This document shows positions 46,415 through 56,162 of a stretch of 64,000 bases of DNA, in pieces (positions within the stretch are counted from its first letter, which is position 1; each line of letters starts with the position of its first letter). Below the pieces are notes generated by a model that saw only the letters and a list, made by a program, of their open reading frames with translations, ran no database searches and was not told where the DNA came from. This DNA is from Qipengyuania vesicularis (GTDB taxonomy: Bacteria; Pseudomonadota; Alphaproteobacteria; Sphingomonadales; Sphingomonadaceae). The DNA lies in assembly GCF_019711415.1 (NCBI RefSeq), contig NZ_JAIGNJ010000002.1, positions 434,001-498,000 of the forward strand, written 5' to 3'. Both the position numbers and the translations under genes were made by a program.

Positions 46415-48505
46415 ATGCGACGAACTGTTTACGCGCCCACCCTGTTCCGGTTCCTCGCCACGCTGCTGATCCTGCTGTTCGCGGCCGGTTTCTGGTCCTT
46501 CGCCGGAGCGCAGGAATCGGCGGAAGAGCAGCCCGGCGGCCTGATGCTGCGCGCCAAGGGCAGCACCACCGAACTCCCCGCAGTCCGGCTTGGTACCGAC
46601 ATCAAGGCCGAGGTTTCCGGACAAGTGGCCCGCGTCACCGTGACGCAGGCGTTCCGCAACACATCGGACGAGTGGATGGAGGCGACCTATCTTTATCCGC
46701 TGCCCGAAAACGGCGCCGTCGACACGCTCAAGATGGTGGTAGGCGAGCGGATCATCATCGGTCGTATCAAGCCGCGCGAGGAAGCGCGCGAGATCTATGA
46801 AGAGGCGATGGAGAAAGGTCAGAAGGCCGGCCTTGTCGAACAGCATCGGCCCAACCTGTTCCGCAACTCGGTCGCCAATATCGGACCGGGCGAAACGGTG
46901 TTGGTACAGATCGAGTTCCAGGCGCCCGTGCGACAGGTCGAGGGTCGCTATGAACTGAGGCTGCCACTGGTTGCGGGCCTGCGTTACGTCCCGCCGCATA
47001 CGATCACCGGCACGGCTGCAGTGAAGGACGCGCTGGACGTCAACGCGCCGATTGCCCATCCCTCGATCTCGAAGGACCTGAACCCGGTCAGCATCTCGGT
47101 CGCGCTCGCTCCCGGGTTCGCGCCGACCAATATCGACAGCCCCTATCACGACATCGCGATCAGCCGCACCGCGCAGACTGCACGCGTCGAGCTCGGCAGG
47201 GGCGAGGTGCCGGCGAACCGCGATTTCGTATTGCGCTGGGAGACCGAGGGCAGCACTCCGAAGGTCGGCCTCTTCCGCCAGTCCTTCGACGGCGAGGAGT
47301 ATGTCATGGCGACAATCACGCCGCCAACCCCGACGACCCGCGAGAAGATGCCGCCGCGCGAGATGATCTTCGTGATCGACAACAGCGGTTCGATGGCGGG
47401 CGAATCCATGCCCGCCGCGCGCAGGAGCCTCGTCTACGCTCTCTCCACGCTGAGGCCCGAAGATCGCTTCAACATCATCCGTTTCGACGATTCGATGACC
47501 ATGCTGCATTCCGACGCGGTGCAGGCGACGCCGCGCAACGTGTCCCATGCGCGCCGCTATGCCGAGAACCTCGAGGCACAGGGCGGCACGAACATGCTCC
47601 CCGCCCTGCGCGCCGCGCTGCGCGACAACGATCCGCAGGGCAAGGCCATCCGCCAGATCATTTTCCTGACCGACGGCGGCCTGTCGAACGAGCGCGAGAT
47701 GATGGGCGAAATATCGACCTCGCTCGGTCGCAGCCGGGTGTTCATGGTCGGTATTGGATCGGCGCCGAACAGCCACCTGATGCGCCGCATGGCGGAGGCC
47801 GGCCGTGGGACCTTCACCCATGTCGGACGCGATGGCGAGGCGGAAAGCGAGATGCGCCGCATGCTCAATCGCCTGTCGAAGCCGGTGGTGACGCAGCTTG
47901 CCGTGTCGGTGAGCGGCAATGGCCTCGACCTCACGCCGAGGGTGCTGCCCGATCTCTACGCGGGCGAACCGCTGGTGCTGCTCGGGCGCACAGCCAAGCT
48001 GTCGGGCAGGCTCACGGTAACCGGCCTTGTCGGCAAGCAACGCTGGAGCAACACGCTCGACCTCGACGAAGCGCAGGAAAGCGGCTCGGTCGCCCGCTTG
48101 TGGGCGCGGCGCAGGATCTCCGACATCGAGGCGCAGCGCTGGTCCTACCAGATCGACGGGACCGAGGCTGACAGCCAGGTCGAGGCGCTGGGCATGCAGT
48201 TCCACATCGTGACCGACCGCACCAGCCTCGTGGCCGTGGACGAAACACCCTCGCGCCCCGAAGGTCAGCGGTTGACCCGCGAGGAACTGCCGCTGTTGCT
48301 GCCGGCCGGCTGGGATTTCGATCACTTGTTCGGCCAGCAGCTGTCCGCCAGCCATGCAGTACCGCCAAGCGAGGCCGAGGAGGGCGAGCAGCTCGATCTC
48401 CCGCGCGGTTCGCTCCCCTTCCGCAGCGCGCTGTTCCAGGGCCTGTTGCTCATGCTGCTTGGCCTCCTCGCCCTGCTGTGGAGCCGCAGGATGCGCGTCG
48501 CGTGA
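46415..48505 (+). CDS. Marine proteobacterial sortase target protein (VIT and VWA domains)
   Basis: 696 residues. A signal peptide leads into a VIT domain (TELPAVRLGTDIKAEVSGQVARVTVTQAF ... LVEQHRPNLFRNSVANIGPGETVLVQIEFQ) and a von Willebrand A domain with a MIDAS motif (FVIDNSGSMAGES, about 319-331). The C-terminus has a short motif LPRGS (662-666), a hydrophobic helix and a basic end RRMRVA, the tripartite sorting signal layout. The motif is not the usual LPxTG. It is the partner of the class GN sortase, whose start overlaps its stop by 4 bases. Confidence 0.95.
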   Translation: MRRTVYAPTLFRFLATLLILLFAAGFWSFAGAQESAEEQPGGLMLRAKGSTTELPAVRLGTDIKAEVSGQVARVTVTQAFRNTSDEWMEATYLYPLPENGAVDTLKMVVGERIIIGRIKPREEAREIYEEAMEKGQKAGLVEQHRPNLFRNSVANIGPGETVLVQIEFQAPVRQVEGRYELRLPLVAGLRYVPPHTITGTAAVKDALDVNAPIAHPSISKDLNPVSISVALAPGFAPTNIDSPYHDIAISRTAQTARVELGRGEVPANRDFVLRWETEGSTPKVGLFRQSFDGEEYVMATITPPTPTTREKMPPREMIFVIDNSGSMAGESMPAARRSLVYALSTLRPEDRFNIIRFDDSMTMLHSDAVQATPRNVSHARRYAENLEAQGGTNMLPALRAALRDNDPQGKAIRQIIFLTDGGLSNEREMMGEISTSLGRSRVFMVGIGSAPNSHLMRRMAEAGRGTFTHVGRDGEAESEMRRMLNRLSKPVVTQLAVSVSGNGLDLTPRVLPDLYAGEPLVLLGRTAKLSGRLTVTGLVGKQRWSNTLDLDEAQESGSVARLWARRRISDIEAQRWSYQIDGTEADSQVEALGMQFHIVTDRTSLVAVDETPSRPEGQRLTREELPLLLPAGWDFDHLFGQQLSASHAVPPSEAEEGEQLDLPRGSLPFRSALFQGLLLMLLGLLALLWSRRMRVA

Positions 48506-49101
48506 ACCGGCTCAGCTTTTCCCCGGAGGGAGGGCGCGGTTGGAGGCGCGCCCTCCTGCTCGCGCTCGCCGGCTTCTTGCTGACGGTGGGCGGGGCCAAG
48601 GCGGTCTCGGCCGCGTGGTACCCGGCGAAGGCGGTGGTCGCGCAAATCCTGCTCGCGCACAGTTTCGAACAGGGCTTGGCAAGCGGAACGGCCATCAGGC
48701 CCTGGCCCTGGGCCGATGCGAGCGCCGTGGCGCGGCTGACCGCCGACCGGCTGGGCGAGAGCGACATCGTGCTGTCGGGCGGATCGGGTGAGGCGATGGC
48801 CTTTGGGCCGGCGGAGTTCCCGACCCGCCATGGCCGCCACGTGACGCTGCTCGGCGCGCATCGGGAAACTCATTTCGCCTGGATGCGCGAGCTGGAGGTT
48901 GGCGATGAGCTGACACTCGAACGCGTCGACGGATCGGTGGCGCGCTTCGAGGTGACTGCGCTGCAAACCGTCGAGTGGGATCGCTTTGCGCTTCCCAGCA
49001 AGCCGCGCGCGGAAATGCTGCTGCTTGCTACCTGTTTCCCGTTCGACGCGCACCAGCCGGGGCCGCTGCGCAGGGTAGCCTGGGCTAGGCGCATCGCCTG
49101 A
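48502..49101 (+). CDS. Class GN sortase
   Basis: 199 residues, GTG start overlapping the target gene stop. One N-terminal membrane helix (RALLLALAGFLLTVGGAKAV) is followed by the sortase fold with catalytic His120 in LLGAHRETHF, Cys178 in LLLATCFPF and Arg 190/191 in PLRRVAWARR. Class GN enzymes occur in Gram-negative bacteria as one sortase with one dedicated target. It would cut the VIT/VWA protein at its C-terminal motif and join it to an unknown acceptor on the periplasmic face. Confidence 0.94.
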   Translation: MNRLSFSPEGGRGWRRALLLALAGFLLTVGGAKAVSAAWYPAKAVVAQILLAHSFEQGLASGTAIRPWPWADASAVARLTADRLGESDIVLSGGSGEAMAFGPAEFPTRHGRHVTLLGAHRETHFAWMRELEVGDELTLERVDGSVARFEVTALQTVEWDRFALPSKPRAEMLLLATCFPFDAHQPGPLRRVAWARRIA

Positions 49102-49144
49102 AATCGTTGCGTGGCTGGCCGGGCGCGCATATGCGCGAAATCCC

Positions 49145-49813
49145 ATGCGGCGCATCACGCTTTTCCTCGTCAAACTGGCTGCCGGTTTCGTCGGCCTCAG
49201 CCTTGTGCTGGTAGTGCTCTTCAAGTTCGTGCCCGTACCCGTCACCGCGACGATGGTGATGGATGGCAATGGCATCACCAAGGATTGGGAGAGCCTCTCC
49301 AACATCGATCGCAATTTGGTGCGTGCCGTCATCGCGGCCGAAGACGGGAAGTTCTGCACCCATGACGGCTTCGACCGCGAGGCGATCGAGAAGGCCATCG
49401 AGAGCAATGCCCAGGGCGGGCGCATTCGTGGCGGTTCGACGATCAGCCAGCAGACCGCGAAGAACGTCTTCCTGTGGCAAGGCGGGGGCTATTTCCGCAA
49501 AGGGCTCGAAGCCTGGTTCACGCTCCTGATCGAGAAGGTCTGGGGCAAGCGCCGGATTATGGAGGTCTATCTCAACGTCGCCGAGACGGGGATCGGGACC
49601 TATGGCGCAGAGGCCGGGGCGCAGCGTTACTTCGGCAAAGGCGCGCACGCGCTCACCCCGCTCGAGGCCGCGCGCATGGCCGCTGCCCTTCCGCTGCCCA
49701 AGGAACGCTCGGTGAAAAACCCGAAAGGCTGGCTGCGCGGGCATGGCAATACCATTGCAGCGCGCATCGGTGTGGTCCGCCGCGACGGGCTGGACGCCTG
49801 CGTCTACGACTAG
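49145..49813 (+). CDS. mtgA: Monofunctional peptidoglycan glycosyltransferase
   Basis: 222 residues. After one N-terminal membrane helix (about 5-26) comes a GT51 domain with the catalytic Glu in VIAAEDGKFCTHDGFD, GGSTISQQTAKNVFLW, EKVWGKRRIMEVYLNVAETG and the late PLEAARMAAALPLP. These are the five conserved GT51 motifs. It extends glycan chains from lipid II without a transpeptidase domain. It starts 43 bases after the sortase gene and may be in the same transcript. Confidence 0.96.
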   Translation: MRRITLFLVKLAAGFVGLSLVLVVLFKFVPVPVTATMVMDGNGITKDWESLSNIDRNLVRAVIAAEDGKFCTHDGFDREAIEKAIESNAQGGRIRGGSTISQQTAKNVFLWQGGGYFRKGLEAWFTLLIEKVWGKRRIMEVYLNVAETGIGTYGAEAGAQRYFGKGAHALTPLEAARMAAALPLPKERSVKNPKGWLRGHGNTIAARIGVVRRDGLDACVYD

Positions 49814-49879
49814 CCCTGTCATCGCGAGCCCAGACCAATCCTTGGAAAATCATCGACTTGCGCCTTGCGCAATCTATTG

Positions 49880-49893
49880 AATGTTATAACATT
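49880..49893. promoter_or_regulatory. 14-bp palindrome AATGTTATAACATT ahead of the metal exporter operon
   Basis: A perfect palindrome in an AT-rich island, 110 bases before the CDF exporter start. Its half-site AATGTTA resembles binding sites of Zur-type zinc repressors (from memory of the E. coli site, which has a longer centre). A metal-responsive operator is the natural reading given the gene downstream. Confidence 0.5.
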
Positions 49894-50003
49894 GCAGTCC
49901 TGATATTTCGTATCGCGTTGATTTACCGTGGATTTTTCTTGAAGCCTCCTCCCGGTTTCGCCTAATCCGCCGGACAGGGACGAAGGGAAGGACTGCGCTG
50001 CCA

Positions 50004-50942
50004 GTGGGTATCGGACACAGCCACACACACGATCATGACCACGATCATGGACACGCCCACGGCCATGGACATTCGCACGCTCCGGCAGATTTCGGCCGCG
50101 CCTTCCTGATCGGAATCATCCTCAACACCGGCTTCGTGATCGTCGAGGCGATCTATGGCTGGCTGTCGGGATCGATGGCGCTGATTGCCGATGCCGGGCA
50201 CAATCTGTCCGATGTGCTCGCCCTGTTGCTGGCCTGGGGCGCGAGCGTGGCGGCCAAGCGCCCGCCCACCGAGCGCTTCACTTATGGCTACAAGAGTTCG
50301 ACTATACTTGCGGCGCTGGCCAATGCAGGCCTGCTGCTGGTCGCTATCGGGGCGATCGCATTCGAGACGGTCCACCGGATGGCAGAGCCGGCTCCGGTCG
50401 AAGGTACCACCATGGTCATCGTCGCAGGGATCGGCATCGCCATCAACACAGGCACCGCCCTCCTCTTCCTGCGCGGGCGTAAGCACGACATCAATATCCG
50501 CGGGGCCTTCCTGCACATGGCCGCCGACGCGCTTGTCTCGCTCGGCGTCGTGATCGCGGGCATTGCGATCATCCTGACCGGCGCCAACTGGATCGATCCG
50601 CTGGTCAGCATGGTGATCGTGGCAGTCATCGCCTGGGGAACCTGGGGCCTGCTCAAGGATAGCGTAGCCATGAGCCTGCTCGGCGTGCCGAGAGGCATTT
50701 CGGAGAGCAAGGTACGCGGCTATCTTGCCGGGCTGGACGGGGTGATCGAGATCCACGAGCTACATATCTGGCCAATGTCGACCACCGAAACCGCGCTGAC
50801 GGCGCATCTGGTCATGCCCGATGGTCACCCGGGCGACGGCTTTCTCGCCCGCATCGGGGAAGAACTCGCACACCATCACCGTATCGGGCATGCGACTATC
50901 CAGATCGAGCAGTCGCGCATCCACTGCACGGCCCGGTGTTGA
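50004..50942 (+). CDS. Cation diffusion facilitator metal exporter (ZitB/CzcD-like)
   Basis: 312 residues, GTG start. The N-terminus is a His/Asp-rich metal-binding tail (GHSHTHDHDHDHGHAHGH), then six membrane helices. Helix two holds ALIADAGHNLSDVLALLLAWGA and helix five MAADALVSLGVVIAG, the HxxxD and DxxxD type zinc sites. The C-terminal cytosolic domain ends in IEQSRIHCTARC. It pumps zinc, and maybe cobalt or cadmium, out of the cytosol using protons. The stop shares a base with the start of an ECF sigma factor gene (TGATG). Confidence 0.94.
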   Translation: MGIGHSHTHDHDHDHGHAHGHGHSHAPADFGRAFLIGIILNTGFVIVEAIYGWLSGSMALIADAGHNLSDVLALLLAWGASVAAKRPPTERFTYGYKSSTILAALANAGLLLVAIGAIAFETVHRMAEPAPVEGTTMVIVAGIGIAINTGTALLFLRGRKHDINIRGAFLHMAADALVSLGVVIAGIAIILTGANWIDPLVSMVIVAVIAWGTWGLLKDSVAMSLLGVPRGISESKVRGYLAGLDGVIEIHELHIWPMSTTETALTAHLVMPDGHPGDGFLARIGEELAHHHRIGHATIQIEQSRIHCTARC

Positions 50943-51511
50943 TGACGCCTGCGAGCAAGGAAGCACGCGACCGCCTGAAAGCCGCCATGCGTCGGCTTGC
51001 CACAGGAGAGCGGGCTGCTCTCGAGGAAATCTATCGCGCGACCTCGGCGAAACTTTTCGGAATCTGCCTCCGTATCTTGAAGGACGAAAAGGAAGCAGAG
51101 GACGCCTTGCAGGACGTCTACATCAATCTCTGGCGGCGAGCGGACCGCTACGATCCCGAACGGGCAAGCCCGATCAGCTGGCTCGCCACCTTCGCGCGCA
51201 ATCGTGCGGTGGACCGGCTGCGCGTCGGCAAAGTCCGCAAGGGAAGCGTCGGCGAAGAGCAGGCCGCACCGCTGGCCGACACCGCGCCGCTGGCAGACAG
51301 CATGATGATCGATGCCGAACGTGAGGCACGTGTCCATGTGTGTCTCGAGAAGCTGGACGAGAACCCGCGCGAAGCGATCCGCACGGCTTTCTTCGAAGGG
51401 CGCACCTATGCAGAAATCGCCGAGGACGAGGGCGTGCCTCTGGGAACCATGAAGAGCTGGGTCCGCCGTGGCCTGCAGAAACTGAAAACCTGTATGGAGA
51501 GGGGCGAATGA
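50942..51511 (+). CDS. ECF-type RNA polymerase sigma factor
   Basis: 189 residues. Region 2 reads YRATSAKLFGICLRILKDEKEAEDALQDVYINLWRRADRYDPERASPISWLATFARNRAVDRLR and region 4 LDENPREAIRTAFFEGRTYAEIAEDEGVPLGTMKSWVRRGLQKLKTCM. No regions 1 or 3, as in ECF (sigma-70 family group IV). The start is ATG 50942, one base inside the CDF stop; a GTG six bases earlier is the alternative. The anti-sigma gene follows with a 4-base overlap. Confidence 0.94.
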   Translation: MTPASKEARDRLKAAMRRLATGERAALEEIYRATSAKLFGICLRILKDEKEAEDALQDVYINLWRRADRYDPERASPISWLATFARNRAVDRLRVGKVRKGSVGEEQAAPLADTAPLADSMMIDAEREARVHVCLEKLDENPREAIRTAFFEGRTYAEIAEDEGVPLGTMKSWVRRGLQKLKTCMERGE

Positions 51512-52221
51512 ACGACGAAGCCACTCCCGACGATATCCTGGCGGCCGAATATGCGCTTGGCCTGCTCGAGGGCGAGCAACTGCTTGCTGCGCGCGGACGC
51601 GAGGCGTCCGACCCCGGATTTGCGGCCGAGGTCGCGCAATGGCAGGCGCGCCTCGCTCCACTGCTGGATACGATCGACCCGCAAACTCCACGCGAAGAGG
51701 TGTGGCAGCAAATCGAGCGCGAACTCGGCCAGAGTGGCGACGCCGCCGAGATCATCTCGCTATCGACCCGCCTGCGGCGCTGGAAGATTGCCGCAGGCGC
51801 AGCAGCGGCTGCTGCAGTCGCCGCGATTTCGGTAATCGTCCTCTCGCCTTCGCAGGTGCCCCCACCGGCGGGCCAGCAGGCACCACTTGCAGCCTCGATC
51901 CCGATTGGCGACACGCAACTTCGCCTCGCCGTTACCTACCTGCCCGACCGCAGGGAACTTCTCGTTTCGGCGAGCGGGCTGGCGGCAGACGGCGTCCACG
52001 ACCACGAACTCTGGCTGGTCCCGCAGACCGAAGGAACACCGCTGCTGTCGCTCGGCGTGATCGCTCCGGGCGAGGAGCGCCGGTTGCAGCTGGACGAAGT
52101 CGTTGCGCAGGAATTTGCAGACGGCTCCGCCCTGCTCCTCACACGCGAGCCGCTAGGCGGAAAACCGGCCGATGCCGAGGCGGGACCGGTGGTCGCCGAA
52201 GGACGAATGCAGATCATCTGA
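51508..52221 (+). CDS. RskA-type anti-sigma factor
   Basis: 237 residues. The cytosolic N-terminus DDILAAEYALGLLEGEQLLAARGREASDPGFAAEVAQWQARLAPL is the anti-sigma helix bundle, then one membrane helix (KIAAGAAAAAAVAAISVIVL, about 92-111) and a periplasmic RskA domain (LVSASGLAADGVHDHELWLVPQTEGTPLLSLGVI ... SALLLTREPLGG). It would hold the upstream sigma factor inactive until an envelope signal triggers its cleavage. The ATG overlaps the sigma gene stop by 4 bases, giving equal production. Confidence 0.93.
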   Translation: MNDEATPDDILAAEYALGLLEGEQLLAARGREASDPGFAAEVAQWQARLAPLLDTIDPQTPREEVWQQIERELGQSGDAAEIISLSTRLRRWKIAAGAAAAAAVAAISVIVLSPSQVPPPAGQQAPLAASIPIGDTQLRLAVTYLPDRRELLVSASGLAADGVHDHELWLVPQTEGTPLLSLGVIAPGEERRLQLDEVVAQEFADGSALLLTREPLGGKPADAEAGPVVAEGRMQII

Positions 52222-52303
52222 ACTTTTTTGCATCCGCCGCGCCGGACGCTTCGTAACTCTTCGCACAGGCAGGACGGGGCCTTGTGAAAAGAGGAGTACA
52301 TCA

Positions 52304-52876
52304 ATGTCTATTTCCACCCAGCTCAAGTCGGCAGCGGCCGCATCCATTCTGGCCATGGGCGGTTTCGCCGTTGCCACGGGTGCTCCGGCACTCGCCCACA
52401 ACCACAAGGCCAAGCCCGCACAGGCGCAGGCCGATATCGTCCAGACCGCGATCGGGACCGGCGTGCACGAAACGCTCGTTGCCGCAGTCCAGGCTGCCGA
52501 CCTCGTCGACACGCTGTCGTCGCCCGGACCCTTCACCGTCTTCGCCCCCACCGACGATGCTTTCGGCGCCCTGCCCGATGGCACGGTCAGCACGCTTCTG
52601 AAACCGGAGAACAAGCACCAGCTGCAGGACATCCTGAAGTATCACGTCGTCGCGGGCCGGATCCCGGCATCGGCCCTGTCGGCTGCGATCAAGAAGAACG
52701 GCGGCAGCTACAGCTTTGAAACCGTGGCCGGCGACACGCTGACAGCGAGCTTCTCGGGCGACAACAATATCGTCATCACCGATGGCGCAAACCGCACCAG
52801 CACCGTGACGATGGCCGATGTGAAGACCACCAATGGCGTGATCCACGTCACCAACGGCGTCTTCCTCCCCGGCTGA
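52304..52876 (+). CDS. Secreted fasciclin (FAS1) domain protein
   Basis: 190 residues. Signal peptide of about 35 residues (AAAASILAMGGFAVATGAPALA), then one FAS1 domain with both conserved blocks: TLVAAVQAADLVDTLSSPGPFTVFAPTDDAFGALPDG (FAS1 H1) and LQDILKYHVVAGRI, with VITDGANRTSTVTMADVKTTNGVIHVTNGVFLPG at the end. FAS1 proteins mediate adhesion or matrix contact. It follows the anti-sigma gene by 82 bases with its own GAGGAG site and is a likely target of the sigma factor. Confidence 0.93.
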   Translation: MSISTQLKSAAAASILAMGGFAVATGAPALAHNHKAKPAQAQADIVQTAIGTGVHETLVAAVQAADLVDTLSSPGPFTVFAPTDDAFGALPDGTVSTLLKPENKHQLQDILKYHVVAGRIPASALSAAIKKNGGSYSFETVAGDTLTASFSGDNNIVITDGANRTSTVTMADVKTTNGVIHVTNGVFLPG

Positions 52877-52934
52877 GGCACATTCCCAACAGCGTCGCTC
52901 GGGTCACCTCCCCTGCAGAGAGCGGCGTTACTGG

Positions 52935-52965
52935 CCCCGCCGTCCGGATTCCCGGGCTGGCGGGG
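52935..52965. terminator. Hairpin between the fasciclin and GT25 genes
   Basis: CCCCGCC and GGCGGGG form a 7-bp stem around a 17-base loop that holds CCGG-type inner pairs. It is in the 117 bases between two convergent stops. No T-run follows on either strand, so termination strength is uncertain. Confidence 0.4.
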
Positions 52966-52993
52966 TCTGCATCTCCGTGTGCGCGAGTTCCGC

Positions 52994-53665
52994 CTACATG
53001 AAGCGGCGGAAGAGATTTGCGAGTTGGCGCACGACCGGGGCGCGGTCGAACCACTTGCGGTCGCCGACATCGGTGGCCGAGGGGCGCTGGTGCGCCAAAT
53101 CGGCGAACTCGGTCTTGAGTTCGGGATGGTAGCGGCGGAACCAAACGTAAGACCCGTCGATCGGCGGCCGGATGGCGGGATCGAAATCGGACCGGACGAT
53201 CTTCGGGTCGATCTGTGTCGACGTATCCAGCAGCGAGCGCAGGAAGGGCACCAGCTTCTCGATCGCGGGGAGCGAGAACGCCATGAAGTGCGAACCGATG
53301 ATATTGGCGTTCTCCAGGTCGTCGAGATCGCTCGCGCCGGAATAGCCGCCATAGAGGATGTCCGTGTCCGGTGCGGGCACGAAGTCGTGGATCGCGGGCT
53401 GGAACCGGCAATCGTCTTCGAGGATTGCGACGGATTCGCCAGCTGCCAGCGCTTCCTCGAGGATCTGCAACTGGCCGAGGAAATTGCCATGCGAGCCTAC
53501 GCGGCGGAACGGGCCGGGCTCGGTCATGCGGATGGCGCGGAAAAATTCGACCTTGTCGCTATCGCCCATGCCGATTCTCTGGAACTCGCGTTCCATATCG
53601 CGGCGGCGATCGGTACGTTCAGGTAGGTTTACGATCCTGACGCGGTCGTAGTGGTCGAAAATCAT
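52994..53665 (-). CDS. Glycosyltransferase family 25 protein
   Basis: 223 residues. RIVNLPERTDRRRDMEREF near the N-terminus, AGESVAILEDDCRFQP (the DxD-like EDD) and GSYVWFRR-type segments fit the GT25 family, which adds galactose-like sugars to lipopolysaccharide or glycans. It has no signal or membrane helix, so it acts in the cytosol. The start at MIFDHYDR is chosen; a GTG two codons upstream is possible. It converges on the fasciclin gene and lies upstream-to-downstream after clpX on the same strand. Confidence 0.88.
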   Translation of the reverse strand: MIFDHYDRVRIVNLPERTDRRRDMEREFQRIGMGDSDKVEFFRAIRMTEPGPFRRVGSHGNFLGQLQILEEALAAGESVAILEDDCRFQPAIHDFVPAPDTDILYGGYSGASDLDDLENANIIGSHFMAFSLPAIEKLVPFLRSLLDTSTQIDPKIVRSDFDPAIRPPIDGSYVWFRRYHPELKTEFADLAHQRPSATDVGDRKWFDRAPVVRQLANLFRRFM

Positions 53666-53733
53666 GCACACCCCTGCCTCGGTCCAAGCCTCTTAGCAGC
53701 CCATTGGCCGAGATTCGACAAGAGTATTGAGTT

Positions 53734-54990
<1,257 letters not shown>

Positions 54991-55170
54991 TCCTGCTTTG
55001 CCCCCGCTAGCCCTAGAAATCAGGGATTCGCCGACTCTAGGCCGGTCAGGGATTCGGTCAACATCTCACCTAACAGCAATCCCTTGCCATAAGCTGAAGG
55101 TGCATGCTTGCCGATTAACTATGTCCTGCAAGCCACAGTCCCGTGGTGGGACTGGGACGATGCCAAGGCC

Positions 55171-55884
55171 TTACTCGGGCGCGCCGCCCGAACCCTTGTC
55201 CTCGTCCTTGGTCGGCTCGTCGTCGCCTTCGGTTTCCGGCCGCGCTTCGAACACCTTGTCGACGATGCCGAACTTCATTGCCTCTTCGGCCTCGAGAAAG
55301 GTGTCGCGGTCCATCGCCTTCTCGATCTCGGTCAGGCTCTTGCCGGTGTACTGGACGTAAAGGTCGTTCATGCGCTTGCGGATCCGCAGGATCTCGCGCG
55401 CCTGGATTTCGATGTCCGACGCCATGCCGCGCGCACCACCCGAGGGCTGGTGAACCATGATGCGAGCGTTGGGCAGCGCGATGCGCATGCCCGGCTCACC
55501 GGCGGCAAGCAGGAAGCTGCCCATCGAGGCAGCCTGGCCGATGCAGACGGTCGACACGCGCGGCTTGATGTATTGCATGGTGTCGTGGATCGCCATGCCG
55601 GCGGTCACTACGCCGCCGGGCGAGTTGATGTACATGCTGATCGGCTTGGAGGGGTTTTCGCTCTCGAGGAACAGCAGCTGCGCCACGATGAGCGAGGCCA
55701 TCGTGTCTTCGACCTGGCCGGTCACGAAAACGATGCGTTCGCGCAGCAGGCGGCTGAAGATGTCGAAGGCGCGTTCGCCGCGGCTCGACTGCTCGACCAC
55801 CGTCGGGACCAGCGCCCCGGTCACGGGATCGCGGTCAAACTGGCCCTGCGCGCCGTGCGCATCGCTTCCGAACAGGTCGATCAT
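55171..55884 (-). CDS. clpP: ATP-dependent Clp protease proteolytic subunit ClpP
   Basis: 237 residues. Catalytic Ser120 in [19 protein letters not shown] and His145 in [13 protein letters not shown], with the adaptor-binding hydrophobic pocket region ([12 protein letters not shown]). The C-terminus has an acidic extension of about 25 residues ([19 protein letters not shown]) beyond the usual end. The start MIDLFGSD follows AAGGAA; 28 upstream in-frame residues are not conserved. ClpP forms the 14-mer chamber that works with ClpX. Confidence 0.97.
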   Translation of the reverse strand: MIDLFGSDAHGAQGQFDRDPVTGALVPTVVEQSSRGERAFDIFSRLLRERIVFVTGQVEDTMASLIVAQLLFLESENPSKPISMYINSPGGVVTAGMAIHDTMQYIKPRVSTVCIGQAASMGSFLLAAGEPGMRIALPNARIMVHQPSGGARGMASDIEIQAREILRIRKRMNDLYVQYTGKSLTEIEKAMDRDTFLEAEEAMKFGIVDKVFEARPETEGDDEPTKDEDKGSGGAPE

Positions 55885-56050
55885 GGATTTCCTTCCGATA
55901 GAATTTCGAGCGCCTATGTCGCCATAGGCAGGCGGATGTTCAAGGGGGTTAACCACGCATTCGCGCAACTACCCCCAGCCACTGCGTAATTTCCCCTGCC
56001 CGCAGTCGCAAAGACCGGGCGCCCTTTCGGTCTCGAATTGAAATCTTGCT

Positions 56051-56136
56051 CGCCGTTGGTCGGATATCGATGCGTTTTGTCGGCGTTCGAGTGCCGTTTG
56101 TCGACGCCACCTTGGGCGCCGCGGCTACAGCTGTAG
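56051..56136. repeat. Three 20-bp tandem repeats and a 12-bp palindrome ahead of the TonB receptor gene
   Basis: Imperfect copies start at 56051, 56071 and 56092, with shared pattern TGCCGTTTGTCGGCGTTCGA (consensus). The period is about two helical turns. A perfect palindrome CTACAGCTGTAG follows at 56125-56136, 27 bases before the gene. This looks like a regulator-binding array. Confidence 0.5.
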
Positions 56137-56162
56137 ACGAAATCCGGGGCTGAGGAGATTGC

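Noticed and set aside
45503..48355. A 950-codon open frame on the minus strand running from the XRE gene across the whole VIT/VWA gene.
   Set aside because: Only its last 249 codons (the XRE regulator) look like protein. The rest is the antisense of a clear conserved gene and shows arginine- and histidine-rich nonsense typical of GC-rich shadow frames.
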